Below are positions 1 through 9,470 of a stretch of 64,000 bases of DNA, in pieces. Under the pieces are notes generated by a model. It saw only the letters and a list, made by a program, of their open reading frames with translations, ran no database searches and was not told where the DNA came from. Each line of letters starts with the position of its first letter. Position 1 is the first letter of the stretch. The position numbers were made by a program, and so were the translations under genes. Origin of the DNA: Saccharibacillus sp. JS10 (lineage in GTDB: Bacteria > Bacillota > Bacilli > Paenibacillales > Paenibacillaceae); NCBI RefSeq assembly GCF_024436065.1, contig NZ_JANFNS010000002.1, positions 1,041,345 through 1,105,344 on the forward strand. The letters run 5' to 3'.

Positions 1-324
1 ACCTACCCGGATCGTATCTCATTAAAATCTAATCGGTTATCACTAGCCCAAATCGGAAAATTGAATTTTCAAGAGATGGATTTTGACCGGTTCCCGTGTT
101 TAAGGATGGCTTACGAATGTGGTAGAATAGGTGGAACCGCACCGACTGTCTTTAATGCTGCGAATGAAGTGGCGGTTGCTCGCTTTTTGAATCGTGAAAT
201 TTCGTTTTTGCAGATTGAAGATACGTTAGAAAAGGTCATGCAGCAGCATACCGCAATAGCCGATCCGGATTTGGATACCATTCGCGAAGCCGATCTTTGG
301 GCAAGAAAAATTTCTGCTCAATAA
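1..324 (+). CDS. dxr: 1-deoxy-D-xylulose 5-phosphate reductoisomerase, C-terminal part
   Basis: This is the end of DXR (IspC), the cytoplasmic NADPH-dependent enzyme that makes 2-C-methyl-D-erythritol 4-phosphate in the non-mevalonate isoprenoid pathway. The frame is open from base 1, so the gene is cut by the window edge and about 107 residues remain. The visible segment has the family pattern LAQIGKLNF, then DFDRFPCLRMAYE, then GGTAPTVFNAANEVAVARF, which is the typical C-terminal part around the NAANE motif. The stop is at 322-324. Its position directly before rseP matches the usual Bacillales order (cdsA-dxr-rseP-proS-polC). Nothing looks broken. Confidence 0.95.
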   Translation, partial: TYPDRISLKSNRLSLAQIGKLNFQEMDFDRFPCLRMAYECGRIGGTAPTVFNAANEVAVARFLNREISFLQIEDTLEKVMQQHTAIADPDLDTIREADLWARKISAQ

Positions 325-387
325 CATTGTCAACTTGCTTGCTGTAGATCAATCGGTGCGTGAACCACAGGGAGGATCAGATTAGAT

Positions 388-1674
388 ATGATGACACTTC
401 AGATCGTCGTGTTAACCGTATTGATGTTTTTTGTTGTCGTTACGGTGCACGAATGGGGGCATTATTATTTTGCAAAACGCGCGGGGATCTTAGTGCGTGA
501 GTTTGCTATCGGCTTTGGCCCCAAGCTATTTTCGTATAAACGAGACGAAACGATGTTCACGCTTCGTTTGTTGCCGCTAGGCGGTTATGCCCGGATGGCG
601 GGTGAAGATCCTGAACTTGATCCGATTCAACCCGGACAAACGATCGCGGTTCGTTTATCGGAGGAAGGCGTCGTCAAAAAGATCTATCTCGATCAATTGG
701 ATAATCGTCGTAACGTGGTGATTGGCGAGATCGAACAGATCGATATTGAAGAACGTATGCAAATTTTGTTGAATGTCGATGGCGAGACGCAAAAACTTGA
801 AGTCGATCGCAAAGCAGACATCGTAACACGCGGTCAAGAACTGCAAGTTGCGCCAAAAGACCGTCAATTTCGCAGTAAAAGTGTAGGCAAACGCGCACTG
901 GCGATTTTTGCTGGCCCGTTGATGAACTTTGTTTTGGCATTCGTTTTGTTTTTGATCTACGTACAAGTCGCTGGCGTACCGGATGAAAAAGCAACAGGCA
1001 TTGAAGTTGCAGATGTGGTTGCAGGCACTCCTGCCGCTTCGTCTAATCTGGTCAAAGGCGATATCATTCAATCGATTGACGGACAAGCCGTGAATGGCGA
1101 TCTTGCAAAAGTCACTTCATTGGTCAACGCATCGGGCGGCAAAGAAGTCGAGATGTCTGTTGAGCGTGGAGGTCAGACGGTTGAAGTTCCTGTGACGCCC
1201 AAGCTTGTGAAAGCGGCAGATGGCAGCGAAGTGCTGCAAGTCGGGATTCAATTAAGTAAACTCAAGCGTACGGCTTCGTTCACAGAAACATTCCAATTCG
1301 CTGGAGAATCGTTCAAAAACGGCAGCACCGCAATTCTTGATGCATTGCGCAGACTTGTGTTTGAACGTTTTGATATCAATCAATTGGCAGGGCCTGTCGG
1401 TACGCTTCAAGCGACTGGGGAAATCGCAAGCCAAGGCATCGATCAGATGATTCTTTGGACAGCATTGGTAAGTATCAACCTCGGGATCTTCAACTTGTTG
1501 CCGATTCCGATGCTTGACGGAAGTCGTTTGATTTTCTTGGGAATCGAAGCGATCCGAAGACGACCGATCGATCCAAACAAAGAAGGCATGGTGCATTTTA
1601 TCGGCTTTGGTCTGATTTTCTTACTCATGATCGCCGTGACGTATAACGATATTTTGCGCATTATTAAAGGCTAG
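388..1674 (+). CDS. rseP: RIP metalloprotease RseP (site-2 protease)
   Basis: Intramembrane zinc metalloprotease of the S2P family, which cleaves transmembrane segments of anti-sigma factors and signal peptide remnants. The HExxH zinc motif (HEWGH) is at residues 21-25 inside the first membrane helix. A further membrane segment (about 172-192, GPLMNFVLAFVLFLIYVQV) is followed by a single PDZ domain (about 200-280), and the third metal-ligand motif LLPIPMLDG lies near residue 370. At 428 aa it is the usual length. The first ATG (388) sits 12 nt after GGAGG at 371-375; a second ATG follows directly. B. subtilis RasP has the same architecture and neighbours. Confidence 0.95.
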   Translation: MMTLQIVVLTVLMFFVVVTVHEWGHYYFAKRAGILVREFAIGFGPKLFSYKRDETMFTLRLLPLGGYARMAGEDPELDPIQPGQTIAVRLSEEGVVKKIYLDQLDNRRNVVIGEIEQIDIEERMQILLNVDGETQKLEVDRKADIVTRGQELQVAPKDRQFRSKSVGKRALAIFAGPLMNFVLAFVLFLIYVQVAGVPDEKATGIEVADVVAGTPAASSNLVKGDIIQSIDGQAVNGDLAKVTSLVNASGGKEVEMSVERGGQTVEVPVTPKLVKAADGSEVLQVGIQLSKLKRTASFTETFQFAGESFKNGSTAILDALRRLVFERFDINQLAGPVGTLQATGEIASQGIDQMILWTALVSINLGIFNLLPIPMLDGSRLIFLGIEAIRRRPIDPNKEGMVHFIGFGLIFLLMIAVTYNDILRIIKG

Positions 1675-1713
1675 ACAGATAAAAAGGCTTTTTCTATAAA
1701 CGGAGGGACATAC

Positions 1714-3171
1714 ATGGCAAGCGATAAACAAGATAAGCAGTTCGTTACAGAAATTACTCCACAAAGCGAAGATTTTTCCCGTTGGTATATCGACGTCATC
1801 AAAAAAGCGGAACTGATGGACTATGCACCGGTTCGCGGATGTATCGTTTTCCGTCCTGAAGGTTATGCAATCTGGGAAAATATTCAGCAAGAAATGGATC
1901 GTCGTTTCAAAGAAACCGGTCACCGCAACGCTTACTTCCCGATGTTGATTCCAGAAAGCTTTTTCCAAAAAGAAAAAGAGCATATTGAAGGATTCAACCC
2001 AGAGCTTCCATTCGTGACTGAAGCAGGCGGCGATATTTTGGAAGAACGTCTTGCGGTACGTCCGACTTCGGAAACGATGTTTGGTCATATGTATGCAAAA
2101 TGGATCAAATCGTACCGCGATCTACCTGTTCTGATTAACCAGTGGGCGAACGTAATGCGTTGGGAAAAACGTACAATGCCATTTTTGCGTACCAGTGAGT
2201 TTTTGTGGCAAGAAGGCCATACAGCGCATGAGAACGAACAAGACGCACGCGAAGAAACTATGCGCATGTTGGAACTGTACCGTGATTTCGTAGAAGACTT
2301 CTTGGCTATGCCGGTCGTTATGGGTCAAAAAACACCTTCCGAAAAATTCGCGGGTGCGATGGACACGTATTCGATTGAAGCGATGATGAAAGACGGCAAG
2401 GCGGTACAAGCCGGAACTTCTCACTACATGGGAACCAACTTTGCGAAAGCTTTTGAAATTCAATATTTGAACCGCGATAACGAACTGGAGTTCACCCATA
2501 CGACTTCGTGGGGAACAAGCACACGTCTGATCGGCTCGATGATTATGGCTCACGGTGATGATCGCGGTCTTGTCATTCCTCCAAAAGTTGCACCTACACA
2601 AGTAGTGTTGATCCCAATTGGGCCGCCGAAAATGCGCGATATGGTCATCGAACGCGCAGATGCTTTGTTTGCAGAACTTAAAGCAGCAGGAATTCGCGTG
2701 AATATGGATGATCGTGCAGATGTGCGTCCAGGTTGGAAATTCAATGAATACGAAATGCGCGGTGTGCCGGTACGTATTGAAATCGGACCTCGCGATATCG
2801 AAAATGGCGTTTGCCTACTCGCTTCACGTCTGGGCGGCGACAAATTGACGGTTCAGCTCGACAATGTCGTAGCTGAAGTGAAGCAATTGCTCGACGATGT
2901 ACAAAAAGGCATGTTCGAGCGTGCGCTCGAATTCCGCGCAAGTCATTTCCATTCCGTCGATAACTTGGACGAAATGCGTACGCAAATGGAACAAAAACGC
3001 GGATTCTTCTTAGCCGGATGGTGTGGAAGCGAAGCATGTGAAGATACCGTTCGCGCCGAAACAGGCGCAACAAGCCGTAATATTCCGTTTGATCCACAAG
3101 AACACAAAACAACTTGCGTCGCTTGCGGAGAAGCTGCGAAACATACGGTTGTTTTTGCAAAAGCGTATTAA
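1714..3171 (+). CDS. proS: Prolyl-tRNA synthetase, archaeal/eukaryotic-type (no INS domain)
   Basis: Class II aminoacyl-tRNA synthetase that charges tRNA-Pro. At 485 aa it is clearly shorter than the roughly 565-570 aa bacterial-type enzyme, which carries an editing (INS) insertion between motifs 2 and 3. Here the catalytic core runs straight through, followed by the anticodon-binding domain (about 285-385) and a C-terminal cysteine-containing zinc-type domain (WCGSEACED near residue 430, then CVACGE near 470). The protein ends in Tyr, as is typical of the archaeal/eukaryotic class. It occupies the rseP-proS-polC slot held by the long bacterial-type proS in B. subtilis. A good GGAGG lies before the ATG. 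Class assignment is from visible architecture; trans-editing of Ala-tRNA-Pro would need another protein. Confidence 0.93.
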   Translation: MASDKQDKQFVTEITPQSEDFSRWYIDVIKKAELMDYAPVRGCIVFRPEGYAIWENIQQEMDRRFKETGHRNAYFPMLIPESFFQKEKEHIEGFNPELPFVTEAGGDILEERLAVRPTSETMFGHMYAKWIKSYRDLPVLINQWANVMRWEKRTMPFLRTSEFLWQEGHTAHENEQDAREETMRMLELYRDFVEDFLAMPVVMGQKTPSEKFAGAMDTYSIEAMMKDGKAVQAGTSHYMGTNFAKAFEIQYLNRDNELEFTHTTSWGTSTRLIGSMIMAHGDDRGLVIPPKVAPTQVVLIPIGPPKMRDMVIERADALFAELKAAGIRVNMDDRADVRPGWKFNEYEMRGVPVRIEIGPRDIENGVCLLASRLGGDKLTVQLDNVVAEVKQLLDDVQKGMFERALEFRASHFHSVDNLDEMRTQMEQKRGFFLAGWCGSEACEDTVRAETGATSRNIPFDPQEHKTTCVACGEAAKHTVVFAKAY

Positions 3172-3217
3172 TTTTTAATCACAACGTAACACCGGGAATG
3201 AAGCTTCCGGCGGCGAG

Positions 3218-3256
3218 GCGAAGAACGTTGCCCGCTGCGGAAGCTCTTCGCTTTTT
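3218..3256 (+). terminator. Probable intrinsic terminator between proS and polC
   Basis: GCGAAGA at 3218-3224 pairs perfectly with TCTTCGC at 3245-3251, followed directly by five T. A second inverted pair (GCTTCCG 3203-3209 with CGGAAGC 3238-3244) overlaps it. It may partly separate polC from the upstream genes. Confidence 0.5.
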
Positions 3257-3280
3257 ACGAAACAAAAAGGGGGACATACG

Positions 3281-6200
3281 ATGAGTGAGACGGCGGAGCG
3301 CAGGCAGCGTCTTGAATTGCTGATGAAGCAGGCAGAGATGCCCGCTAGCGCGGCGGACCCTTATTTTAACGATGGCTATATTGATCAAGTCGAAATCAGT
3401 CGCTCGAATCGGGATTGGAAAATTGTGCTGATCAAAGACACATTGGTTCCGGCTCAAATCTATCGAACATTTTGTTTGCAGATTCAAGAGCGTTTAAAAC
3501 ATATTGCGAAAATTCGTTTTTTGTTTCAATACACGGGCGAAAATCGTCAAAGCGAGATTGTATCCGAGTATTGGAAATTGTTTATCGAGTGGGCACAGCG
3601 GGAGATTCCGTCTGTAAACGGATGGATGGCGCGTGCCCAAGCGGTCACCGAAGGGAATGTGACGACGGTTTCGTTTGCCGATGCGATGTCGCTCGAGCTT
3701 GGGCGCAAACGCAATATCGACCGCGCTTTGACCGATTTTTACGCCAAGTATTTCGGGCTGCAATTGCAAGTGAAGTTGAACGTTGGCGAAGGTGAAGCTG
3801 CGGCGCAAGCTGCCAAAGCCGAATTCGACGAGATGCGTAGACGCGACGAACAAGCTGCTATCGAAAAAATGATGGCGGAGATCGATGCCGAGATTATCGC
3901 AGGCGAAGAAGACGAAAGTGGCGAGATTGTCAAACTCCAGATTGGTTACGATATTCGCGATGAAGCCATCCCGCTGCAAACGTTGCAAGACGAAGAAAAG
4001 AAAGTCACGATTCAAGGTCTGATTTTCGGTCTGGATCGCAAAGAGCTTCGTAACGGAAGTACGTTGTTCACGTATTATCTGACCGATTATAGCGATTCGT
4101 TGCAAATGAAAATGTTCGCGAAAAACAAAGACGATCTCAAAGTCATGAGTTTGCTGGCTAACGGAAAATGGGTGAAAGCTCGCGGACGCGTCGAGATGGA
4201 CCGCTTTATGCAAATTCCTGAACTTGTCATGATTCCTTCTGATCTGATGGAAATCAAGTCACCGCCGATTCGCCAAGACAATGCGGAAGAAAAGCGCGTC
4301 GAATTCCATCTGCATACGAAAATGAGTACGATGGACGCGGTATGTTCGATCGAAGAATACGTCAAACGCGCGGCAAAATGGGGACATAAAGCGATCGCGG
4401 TTACCGATCATGGCGGCGTTCAATGTTACCCGGATGCAGCGAAAGCCGCGAAAAAGAACGGCATCAAAATGATTTATGGCGTAGAAGCCAATGTCGTGAA
4501 TGATTCGGTTGCGGTCGTGCTGAATCCTCGCGAAGGCGAATTGAAATCGGCGGAATATATCGTATTCGATATCGAGACCACGGGTTTGTCGATCACGCAA
4601 AACAAAATTATCGAAATCGCGGCGGTCAAAATGAAAGACGGTCAAGAAACCGATCGTTATTCGACGTTTGTCGATCCGCATGAACGAATTCCTTACCATA
4701 TTCAACAATTGACGAATATTACGGACGATATGGTGCGGGGCGCACCGGAGATCGATCAAGTCATTCGCGAATTCGTTGAATTTGCAGGAGACGGGATTCT
4801 GGTCGCGCACAACGCGAGATTCGATATTGGCTTTATTCAAGCGACGCTCAAAAACTTCGATTTGCCTCCAATGGAAAATCCGGTATTGGATACGTTGGAG
4901 ATGGCAAGATTGCTGCATCCAACGATGAAAAATCACCGGTTGAACACATTGGCAAACCGTTATAAAGTTTCGCTGGAAAGCCATCACCGCGCGATCGACG
5001 ATACGATTGCTTTAGGCGGCATTTTGAACGGTTTGATCGAAGACGCCGTGAAAGAACGCAATTTGAACAACTTGAGCCGTTTGAATGATTTCGTCGGCAA
5101 AGATTTGTCGAATGCGAGACCTTTCCACTGCGGGATCTATGCACTGAATGATGTCGGCAAAAAAAATCTGTATCGACTTATTTCGATGTCGCACACCGAA
5201 CATTTCAAACGTGTGCCTTGTATTCCAAAATCGAAATTAGAAAAAATGCGCGAAGGGCTATTGATTTTGTCCGGTTGCGAAAAAGGTGAATTTTTCGAAG
5301 CCGTGTTAAACAAAACGGTCGAAGAAGCCGAAGATATTGCGAATTTTTACGATATTCTCGAAATTCAACCTCTTACGATGTATATGCACCTGGTGGACAA
5401 AGGCCTGGTAGGGAGCGCGGAAGAACTCAAAATCGCAGTCGAAAAAGTATGCAAAATCGGTAACAAGTTGAATAAACCGGTTGTCGCGACAGGCAATGCG
5501 CACTATTTGGATCCACGCGACAAAATGTACCGGGATATTACGATTCACGGCATTACAGGCTTTAGCCCGCTTAAAGACCAAAACAAACCCGATGCGCATC
5601 TGCGTACAACCGAAGAGATGTTGGAAGAATTCAAATTTTTGGGCGAAGAAAAAGCAAAAGAAGTGGTGATCACCAACACATCTGAACTTGCGGATCGCTT
5701 CGAAGAAATCACCTTATTCCCTTCGGAATTGTATACGCCAGTTATTGAAGGTGCCGATCAAGAAATTCGCGATACCTGCTACAATACAGCCAAACAAATG
5801 TATGGAGAAGAATTGCCGGAAGTCATTGTCGCAAGGCTTGAAAAAGAACTTGTTCCAATCATCAAGTTCGGCTTCTCCGCCAACTATTTGATTTCCGAAC
5901 GTCTTGTGAAAAAGTCCAATCAAGACGGATATTTGGTCGGTTCTCGGGGTTCGGTCGGTTCGTCTGTCGTTGCGATGTTCCTTGGGATTTCCGAAGTTAA
6001 TCCGTTGCCGCCTCATTATACGTGCCGCAATCCGGAATGTAGGCATAGCGAATGGTTTTTGGACGGTAGCGTGCGTAGCGGATTCGACTTGCCAAGTAAA
6101 GAATGTCCAAATTGCAATTCAATGATGCTTGGCGAAGGGCACGATATTCCGTTTGAGACGTTCCTAGGTTTTAAAGGCGACAAAGTTCCCGATATCGACT

Positions 6201-7612
6201 TGAACTTCTCGGGTGAATATCAGCCGCAAGCGCATAATTTTACTAAAATCATGTTTGGACCCGACAATGTATTCCGTGCAGGAACGATCGGTACGGTCGC
6301 GGAAAAAACAGCATTTGGTTTTGCGAAAAAGTATGAAGAAGAACATCAGAAACGTTGGCGTTCTGCGGAACTGAACCGTCTCGCTTCTGGTTGTACCGGC
6401 GTTAAGCGCAGTACCGGGCAGCACCCGGGCGGTATCGTCGTATTGCCGGATTATATGGAGATCGAAGATATTACTCCGGTGCAGTTCCCTGCGGACGATG
6501 TGAACGCCGAATGGAAAACGACCCATTTCGATTATCACGCGTTTGACGAAAACTTGCTTAAGCTCGATATTCTGGGGCACGATGATCCGACCATGATGCG
6601 GATGTTGCAAGACTTGACCGGGGTTGATCCAACCTCGATTCCGATGAACGATCCCAAAGTGATGAGCATGTTTAATTCGACGGATGCGCTTGGCGTTACG
6701 CCAGAGCAGATTCGTACTCCAGTAGCGACATACGGCGTACCCGAGATGGGAACAAAATTCGTACGTCAAATGTTGATCGAAGCCAAACCTTCGAGTTTTG
6801 CCGATTTACTTCAAATTTCCGGATTGTCTCACGGTACCGGAGTTTGGCTGGGCAATGCCGATCAGTTGATCAAAAACGGAACGTGTAACATCAAAACCGT
6901 AATCGGTTGTCGGGACGATATTATGTTGTTCTTGATCTACAAAGCCGACATGGATGCGGGACTCGCCTTCAAAATCACAGAAAGCGTACGTAAAGGCAAA
7001 GGGCTTCCGCAAGAATGGATTGACGAAATGAAGCGCTGCAAAGTGCCGAACTGGTACATCGATTCTTGTCTGAAAATCCAGTACATGTTCCCTAAAGCCC
7101 ACGCGGCCGCTTATGTTATTTCGGCGGTACGTACCGCCTACTTCAAGCTTTATCATCCGATCGAATATTATGCGACGTATTTCTCGGTTCGTGCTGCCGA
7201 CTTTGATATCGAGTTGTTCTGTCAAGGATACGAAGCGATCGGACGCAAAATCGTAGAGATTGAGCAAAAAGGATTCCAAGCGCAACCGAAAGAAAAAGCG
7301 ATGTTGCCGATTTTGGAAATGGCACTGGAAATGACCGCACGCGGATTTACGTTCAAATCTATCGATTTGTATCGTTCGGATGCGCATAAATTTATCGTGG
7401 ACGAGTCCAGCCTGATCTTCCCGTTCTCTGCTTTAGCCGGTCTTGGCGAAAATGCAGCGAAAGGTGTAGCAGCGGCTCGCGATCATGGTGAATTCTTGTC
7501 TATCGAAGATTTCCAGCAAAAATCGAAAGCTTCGAAAACGATCATTGAATTGCTTGGACAGCTCGGTTGTTTCCGTGGTTTGCCTGAAAGCAATCAGCTT
7601 TCGTTGTTCTAA
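3281..7612 (+). CDS. polC: DNA polymerase III PolC, replicative polymerase
   Basis: Replicative DNA polymerase of low-GC Gram-positives, 1443 aa, close to B. subtilis PolC. Domains in order: an N-terminal region and OB fold (to about 330), a PHP domain beginning near residue 341 (VEFHLHTKMS, then AVTDHGG), the DEDD-type 3'-5' proofreading exonuclease inserted in it (VFDIETTGLS near 425; LVAHNARFD near 510), then the polymerase with a zinc-binding insert (CRNPEC...CPNC, about 912-945) and the catalytic PDIDLNF near 970. The second half of the PHP domain resumes after the exonuclease. The start ATG at 3281 follows AAAAAGGGGG. The gene is intact. Confidence 0.97.
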   Translation: MSETAERRQRLELLMKQAEMPASAADPYFNDGYIDQVEISRSNRDWKIVLIKDTLVPAQIYRTFCLQIQERLKHIAKIRFLFQYTGENRQSEIVSEYWKLFIEWAQREIPSVNGWMARAQAVTEGNVTTVSFADAMSLELGRKRNIDRALTDFYAKYFGLQLQVKLNVGEGEAAAQAAKAEFDEMRRRDEQAAIEKMMAEIDAEIIAGEEDESGEIVKLQIGYDIRDEAIPLQTLQDEEKKVTIQGLIFGLDRKELRNGSTLFTYYLTDYSDSLQMKMFAKNKDDLKVMSLLANGKWVKARGRVEMDRFMQIPELVMIPSDLMEIKSPPIRQDNAEEKRVEFHLHTKMSTMDAVCSIEEYVKRAAKWGHKAIAVTDHGGVQCYPDAAKAAKKNGIKMIYGVEANVVNDSVAVVLNPREGELKSAEYIVFDIETTGLSITQNKIIEIAAVKMKDGQETDRYSTFVDPHERIPYHIQQLTNITDDMVRGAPEIDQVIREFVEFAGDGILVAHNARFDIGFIQATLKNFDLPPMENPVLDTLEMARLLHPTMKNHRLNTLANRYKVSLESHHRAIDDTIALGGILNGLIEDAVKERNLNNLSRLNDFVGKDLSNARPFHCGIYALNDVGKKNLYRLISMSHTEHFKRVPCIPKSKLEKMREGLLILSGCEKGEFFEAVLNKTVEEAEDIANFYDILEIQPLTMYMHLVDKGLVGSAEELKIAVEKVCKIGNKLNKPVVATGNAHYLDPRDKMYRDITIHGITGFSPLKDQNKPDAHLRTTEEMLEEFKFLGEEKAKEVVITNTSELADRFEEITLFPSELYTPVIEGADQEIRDTCYNTAKQMYGEELPEVIVARLEKELVPIIKFGFSANYLISERLVKKSNQDGYLVGSRGSVGSSVVAMFLGISEVNPLPPHYTCRNPECRHSEWFLDGSVRSGFDLPSKECPNCNSMMLGEGHDIPFETFLGFKGDKVPDIDLNFSGEYQPQAHNFTKIMFGPDNVFRAGTIGTVAEKTAFGFAKKYEEEHQKRWRSAELNRLASGCTGVKRSTGQHPGGIVVLPDYMEIEDITPVQFPADDVNAEWKTTHFDYHAFDENLLKLDILGHDDPTMMRMLQDLTGVDPTSIPMNDPKVMSMFNSTDALGVTPEQIRTPVATYGVPEMGTKFVRQMLIEAKPSSFADLLQISGLSHGTGVWLGNADQLIKNGTCNIKTVIGCRDDIMLFLIYKADMDAGLAFKITESVRKGKGLPQEWIDEMKRCKVPNWYIDSCLKIQYMFPKAHAAAYVISAVRTAYFKLYHPIEYYATYFSVRAADFDIELFCQGYEAIGRKIVEIEQKGFQAQPKEKAMLPILEMALEMTARGFTFKSIDLYRSDAHKFIVDESSLIFPFSALAGLGENAAKGVAAARDHGEFLSIEDFQQKSKASKTIIELLGQLGCFRGLPESNQLSLF

Positions 7613-7649
7613 AAAGAGCGTAACGACGCGCTTTGTAAAGCCCTTGTAC

Positions 7650-7678
7650 TTGTCACCATTACGGTCTTGTGGTACAAT
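7650..7678 (+). promoter_or_regulatory. Sigma-A promoter of the rimP-nusA-infB operon
   Basis: TTGTCA (7650-7655), a 17 bp spacer and TACAAT (7673-7678). Transcription would start near 7685, leaving a leader of about 135 nt before rimP. Confidence 0.8.
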
Positions 7679-7704
7679 ATCTATAGGATTTTGGAGTTAG
7701 ACAC

Positions 7705-7748
7705 AGTGGGAGATAGAACTTTGTGTAGAGAGTGGGGAAACCCACTCT
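7705..7748 (+). promoter_or_regulatory. Structured rimP leader with GAAA-capped hairpin
   Basis: AGAGTGGG (7729-7736), loop GAAA, CCCACTCT (7741-7748) make a perfect 8 bp stem with a GNRA tetraloop, then a T-rich but interrupted tract. The word AGTGGG also occurs at 7705-7710, so CCCACT has two possible partners and alternative folds are possible. Leaders before rimP are known in other bacteria; homology to them is not shown here. Confidence 0.5.
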
Positions 7749-7818
7749 TTACTTTTGGGCTGATATCTTCTGCGCCGCCCTAGCGGACGGAACTAGATAA
7801 CGCTTGGAGGGTGAATGC

Positions 7819-8280
7819 TTGAGCACACCGAACATTAAAACAACCGTAGAAGAGATGATCGAACCTTATTTGAACGAACAGGGTTTTGAACTGGTCGACG
7901 TAGAATACGTTAAGGAAGGCAGCAATTATTTCCTTCGCGTTTACGTAGACAAAGAAGGCGGCATCGATATTGACGACTGCGGGCAGATCAGCGAGTACAT
8001 GAGCCAGAAATTGGATGAAAACGACCCGATTGAAGAAGCGTACTTCCTGGAAGTTTCTTCGCCCGGAGCTGAACGTCCGCTCAAAAAAGCGGAAGACGTG
8101 CTGAAGGCAGTCGGCAAAGACGTTTTCGTGACGACTTACGAACCGATCAGTGGGTCCAAAGAATTTGAGGGCAAACTGCTTTCGTTTGAAAACGGAGAGC
8201 TTGTAATCGCGTTCGGCAAGAAACAGGCAGCTGTACCTTACGACAAGGTCGCTAGCGCCAGACTGGCCATTATTTTCTAA
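7819..8280 (+). CDS. rimP: Ribosome maturation factor RimP
   Basis: Small protein that helps maturation of the 30S subunit. At 153 aa it is the normal family length, with the N-terminal alpha/beta domain (VEEMIEPYLNEQGFELVDVEYV), the conserved YFLEVSSPGAERPL turn near residue 75, and the C-terminal Sm-like domain. The start is chosen as TTG at 7819, 7 nt after GGAGGG (7806-7811); the upstream in-frame TTG at 7804 lies before the ribosome binding site and is unlikely. First gene of the rimP-nusA-ylxR-ylxQ-infB-rbfA operon. Confidence 0.95.
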   Translation: MSTPNIKTTVEEMIEPYLNEQGFELVDVEYVKEGSNYFLRVYVDKEGGIDIDDCGQISEYMSQKLDENDPIEEAYFLEVSSPGAERPLKKAEDVLKAVGKDVFVTTYEPISGSKEFEGKLLSFENGELVIAFGKKQAAVPYDKVASARLAIIF

Positions 8281-8315
8281 TATAGATAGTCCTTGAAAGG
8301 GGGAGCGTTGGGCAA

Positions 8316-9413
8316 ATGAGTACGGATTTCATTGAAGCTTTAAATGAGCTGGAGCGCGATAGAGGGATTAGCAAAGAGGTGCTTTTCGAAGCGATCGAGG
8401 CAGCTTTGATCTCAAGTTACAAACGCAACTTTAATACAGCTCAAAATGTTCGTGTGGATATGAATCGCAATACTGGGGTAATTAAAGTATATGCGCGCAA
8501 ATTGGTAGCAGAGGAAGTTCTGGACGAACGTACAGAGATTTCGCTGGAAAATGCGCGAGAAATCAACCCGCATCTGCAAATCGACGATATTGCGGAGCTT
8601 GAAGTTACACCTCGCGATTTCGGACGTATTGCGGCGCAAACGGCGAAGCAAGTCGTGACGCAGCGTATCCGCGAAGCGGAACGCGGTCTGATCTACAACG
8701 CTTTTGTAGACAAAACCGAAGATATCGTAACGGGAACGGTGCAACGTATGGATGCCCGCAACTTGTATGTGGATCTAGGCAAGATTGAGGCAGCTATGCC
8801 ATTGACTGAACTGATGCCGGGCGAGAAGTTCGCGCATAACGAACGGATCAAAGGCTATATCACCAAAGTCGAGAATACGACAAAAGGTCCTCAAATCATT
8901 TTGTCTCGTACGCATCCAGGATTGCTTAAGCGTCTGTTCGAGCTTGAAGTGCCGGAAATCTTCGACGGTGTTGTCGAAATCAAATCGGTCGCTCGTGAAG
9001 CCGGTTTCCGTTCGAAGATCGCGGTATATTCCCGAAATCCAGAAGTAGATCCGGTCGGTTCTTGCGTAGGTCCGAAAGGGATTCGCGTACAAACGATCGT
9101 GAACGAACTTCGCGGTGAAAAGATCGATATCGTAAATTACTCCGAGAGCGTAGAAGAGTATGTAGCGAACGCGTTAAGCCCTTCTAAAGTAATCGAAGTC
9201 GAAGTGTTCGAAGCTGAGAAAATGGCTCGCGTTATCGTGCCGGATTATCAATTGTCTCTGGCAATTGGGATCAAAGGTCAAAATGCGCGTTTGGCTGCCA
9301 AATTGACCGGCTGGAAGATCGACATCAAAAGTGAAACTCAAGCCGAAGAAGAATTCGGCAGAGAACGTACTTACGATGGCGAAATGCCGCAAGACTCCGT
9401 TTCTATCGATTAA
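8316..9413 (+). CDS. nusA: Transcription termination/antitermination protein NusA
   Basis: RNA polymerase elongation factor that promotes pausing and intrinsic termination. At 365 aa it is the short Firmicute form without the C-terminal acidic repeats of E. coli NusA. The N-terminal RNAP-binding domain (about 1-125) is followed by S1 (about 135-200, GTVQRMDARNLYVDLG) and two KH domains (PVGSCVGPKGIRVQTI near 247; AIGIKGQNARLAAKLTGWKI near 315). The ATG at 8316 follows GGGGGAG with a rather long spacer. Second gene of the operon. Confidence 0.96.
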   Translation: MSTDFIEALNELERDRGISKEVLFEAIEAALISSYKRNFNTAQNVRVDMNRNTGVIKVYARKLVAEEVLDERTEISLENAREINPHLQIDDIAELEVTPRDFGRIAAQTAKQVVTQRIREAERGLIYNAFVDKTEDIVTGTVQRMDARNLYVDLGKIEAAMPLTELMPGEKFAHNERIKGYITKVENTTKGPQIILSRTHPGLLKRLFELEVPEIFDGVVEIKSVAREAGFRSKIAVYSRNPEVDPVGSCVGPKGIRVQTIVNELRGEKIDIVNYSESVEEYVANALSPSKVIEVEVFEAEKMARVIVPDYQLSLAIGIKGQNARLAAKLTGWKIDIKSETQAEEEFGRERTYDGEMPQDSVSID

Positions 9414-9470
9414 TCGCGAATTTAGATCATCGACGGATCAGCTGTCGTAAGCGAAAGCGGGGGCGTTAAG

